Part shown: positions 63,516 to 64,000 of the stretch, in pieces | How positions within the stretch are numbered: the stretch's first letter is position 1 | How the letters are laid out: each line of letters begins with the position of its first letter | NCBI GenBank assembly: GCA_047975325.1 | Contig: JBKEDF010000057.1 | Coordinates: forward strand, 1-64,000 | Reading direction: 5' to 3' | Length of the DNA: 64,000 nucleotides | Source of the DNA: JBKEDF01 sp047975325 | GTDB lineage: Bacteria > Pseudomonadota > Alphaproteobacteria > Rhodobacterales > Rhodobacteraceae | Position numbers and translations under genes: made by a program | The notes under the pieces: model-generated | What the model saw: only the letters and a program-made list of their open reading frames with translations | What the model was told of the DNA's origin: nothing | Database searches by the model: none

Positions 63516-64000
63516 GTGGCCCGCCATTACTGTCTTTCCTATCTGACGCTTGAACTTTCCCCACCCGAAACGGTGGAAATTGCGGCAGCGGCGGGTTTTG
63601 ATGCAATTGGCCTGCGGATGATGCCCGCAATGGACGGGGGTCGGGCCTTTCCACTGATGGCAAATCACACGATGCTGGCCGAAACCGAAAGGCGTCTGGC
63701 CGAAACCGGAATAACCGTCTTTGACGTGGAAATCGCACGTATCGATGGGCGACACGGGATTGAAGATTGGCAGGGGATGCTGGAATGTTCGGCCCGGCTG
63801 GGTGCCCAAACCGTGATCGCGGCAGGTATTGATCCCGATGAATCGCGTCTGACCGACAGATTCGCCGCGCTCTGCGCTGCGGCGGCACCGCTTGGTCTGG
63901 CGGTCAATCTCGAATTCACGCCCTGGACTCCGGTTTGCGATGCAAAAACGGCATTGCGGGTCGTGACTGCGGCGGGGCAGCCCAATGGTCAGGTCCTCAT
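63516..64000 (+). CDS. Sugar phosphate isomerase/epimerase-like TIM barrel (partial, 3' end outside)
   Basis: The frame opens at a GTG and runs off the window after 161 residues. Residues follow the xylose-isomerase-like TIM barrel pattern: HYCLSYLTLELSPPETVEIA at the start, AAAAGFDAIGLRM, ITVFDVEIARID, and LAVNLEFTPWTP, where the glutamate is the expected metal ligand. Likely it isomerises or epimerises a keto-sugar or sugar acid. It is divergent from the TRAP operon and shares its operator. A purine stretch (GAAAGAG) precedes the GTG; no in-frame ATG exists nearby. Confidence 0.8.
   Translation, partial: MARHYCLSYLTLELSPPETVEIAAAAGFDAIGLRMMPAMDGGRAFPLMANHTMLAETERRLAETGITVFDVEIARIDGRHGIEDWQGMLECSARLGAQTVIAAGIDPDESRLTDRFAALCAAAAPLGLAVNLEFTPWTPVCDAKTALRVVTAAGQPNGQVL

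Overview
The window is GC-rich (about 60% by eye) alphaproteobacterial chromosome, most likely from a Rhodobacteraceae/Paracoccaceae member. Supporting signs are a clade I, Tat-exported nitrous oxide reductase cluster in the order nosR-Z-D-F-Y-L-X, a VPLPA-CTERM surface protein, many TRAP and oligopeptide ABC uptake systems, FCD-type GntR regulators and tightly overlapped operons. I see no rRNA, tRNA, CRISPR array or intact insertion sequence.

Layout. 0.2-3.8 kb: a three-gene glycan block (nucleotidyltransferase-like protein, DXD glycosyltransferase, GT2-methyltransferase fusion). 3.9-9.2 kb: a catabolic operon with gentisate-dioxygenase-like bicupin, FAH hydrolase, nitrilase, flavin reductase and alpha/beta hydrolase, with a convergent GntR regulator at its end. 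9.3-10.8 kb: a phospholipase-D/cardiolipin-synthase-like protein. 10.9-19.5 kb (minus): oligopeptide-type ABC system A with an amidohydrolase, a thiamine-diphosphate enzyme and a LysR remnant at its head. 19.6-22.1 kb (minus): a secreted TPR protein and a von Willebrand A VPLPA-CTERM protein. 22.6-30.8 kb (plus): oligopeptide-type ABC system B with an M20 amidohydrolase and an MmgE/PrpD protein.

30.9-40.0 kb: the complete nos cluster plus a class I cytochrome c, behind a strong FNR/Dnr-type box. No nir or nor genes lie in the window. 40.1-41.2 kb: an LtrA-like membrane protein whose start codon sits in a perfect 11-bp inverted repeat. 41.3-45.8 kb (minus): a 1491-residue mosaic surface protein (PA14-like, cadherin-like and G8 domains, beta-helix). 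45.8-46.7 kb: an atypical AT-richer gap. 46.7-48.6 kb: an SLC13/DASS carrier with RCK_C domains.

48.5-64 kb is an accessory catabolic island: two KstD-like flavoproteins, two classical SDRs, two NAD-dependent epimerase/dehydratases, two small alpha-beta-barrel proteins, AraC and GntR regulators, a TRAP transporter, a zinc alcohol dehydrogenase, an aldo/keto reductase and a sugar-isomerase-like TIM barrel running off the end. A palindrome (TTGACATAC-G-GTATGTCAA type) recurs at three promoters here and is probably the operator of the local GntR regulator. It links the TRAP/dehydrogenase operon, an epimerase and a small barrel protein into one regulon. The substrate is unknown. The gene set suggests a cyclic polyol or alicyclic hydroxy-acid taken up by TRAP and oxidised stepwise. 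This island is the best candidate for an undescribed pathway.
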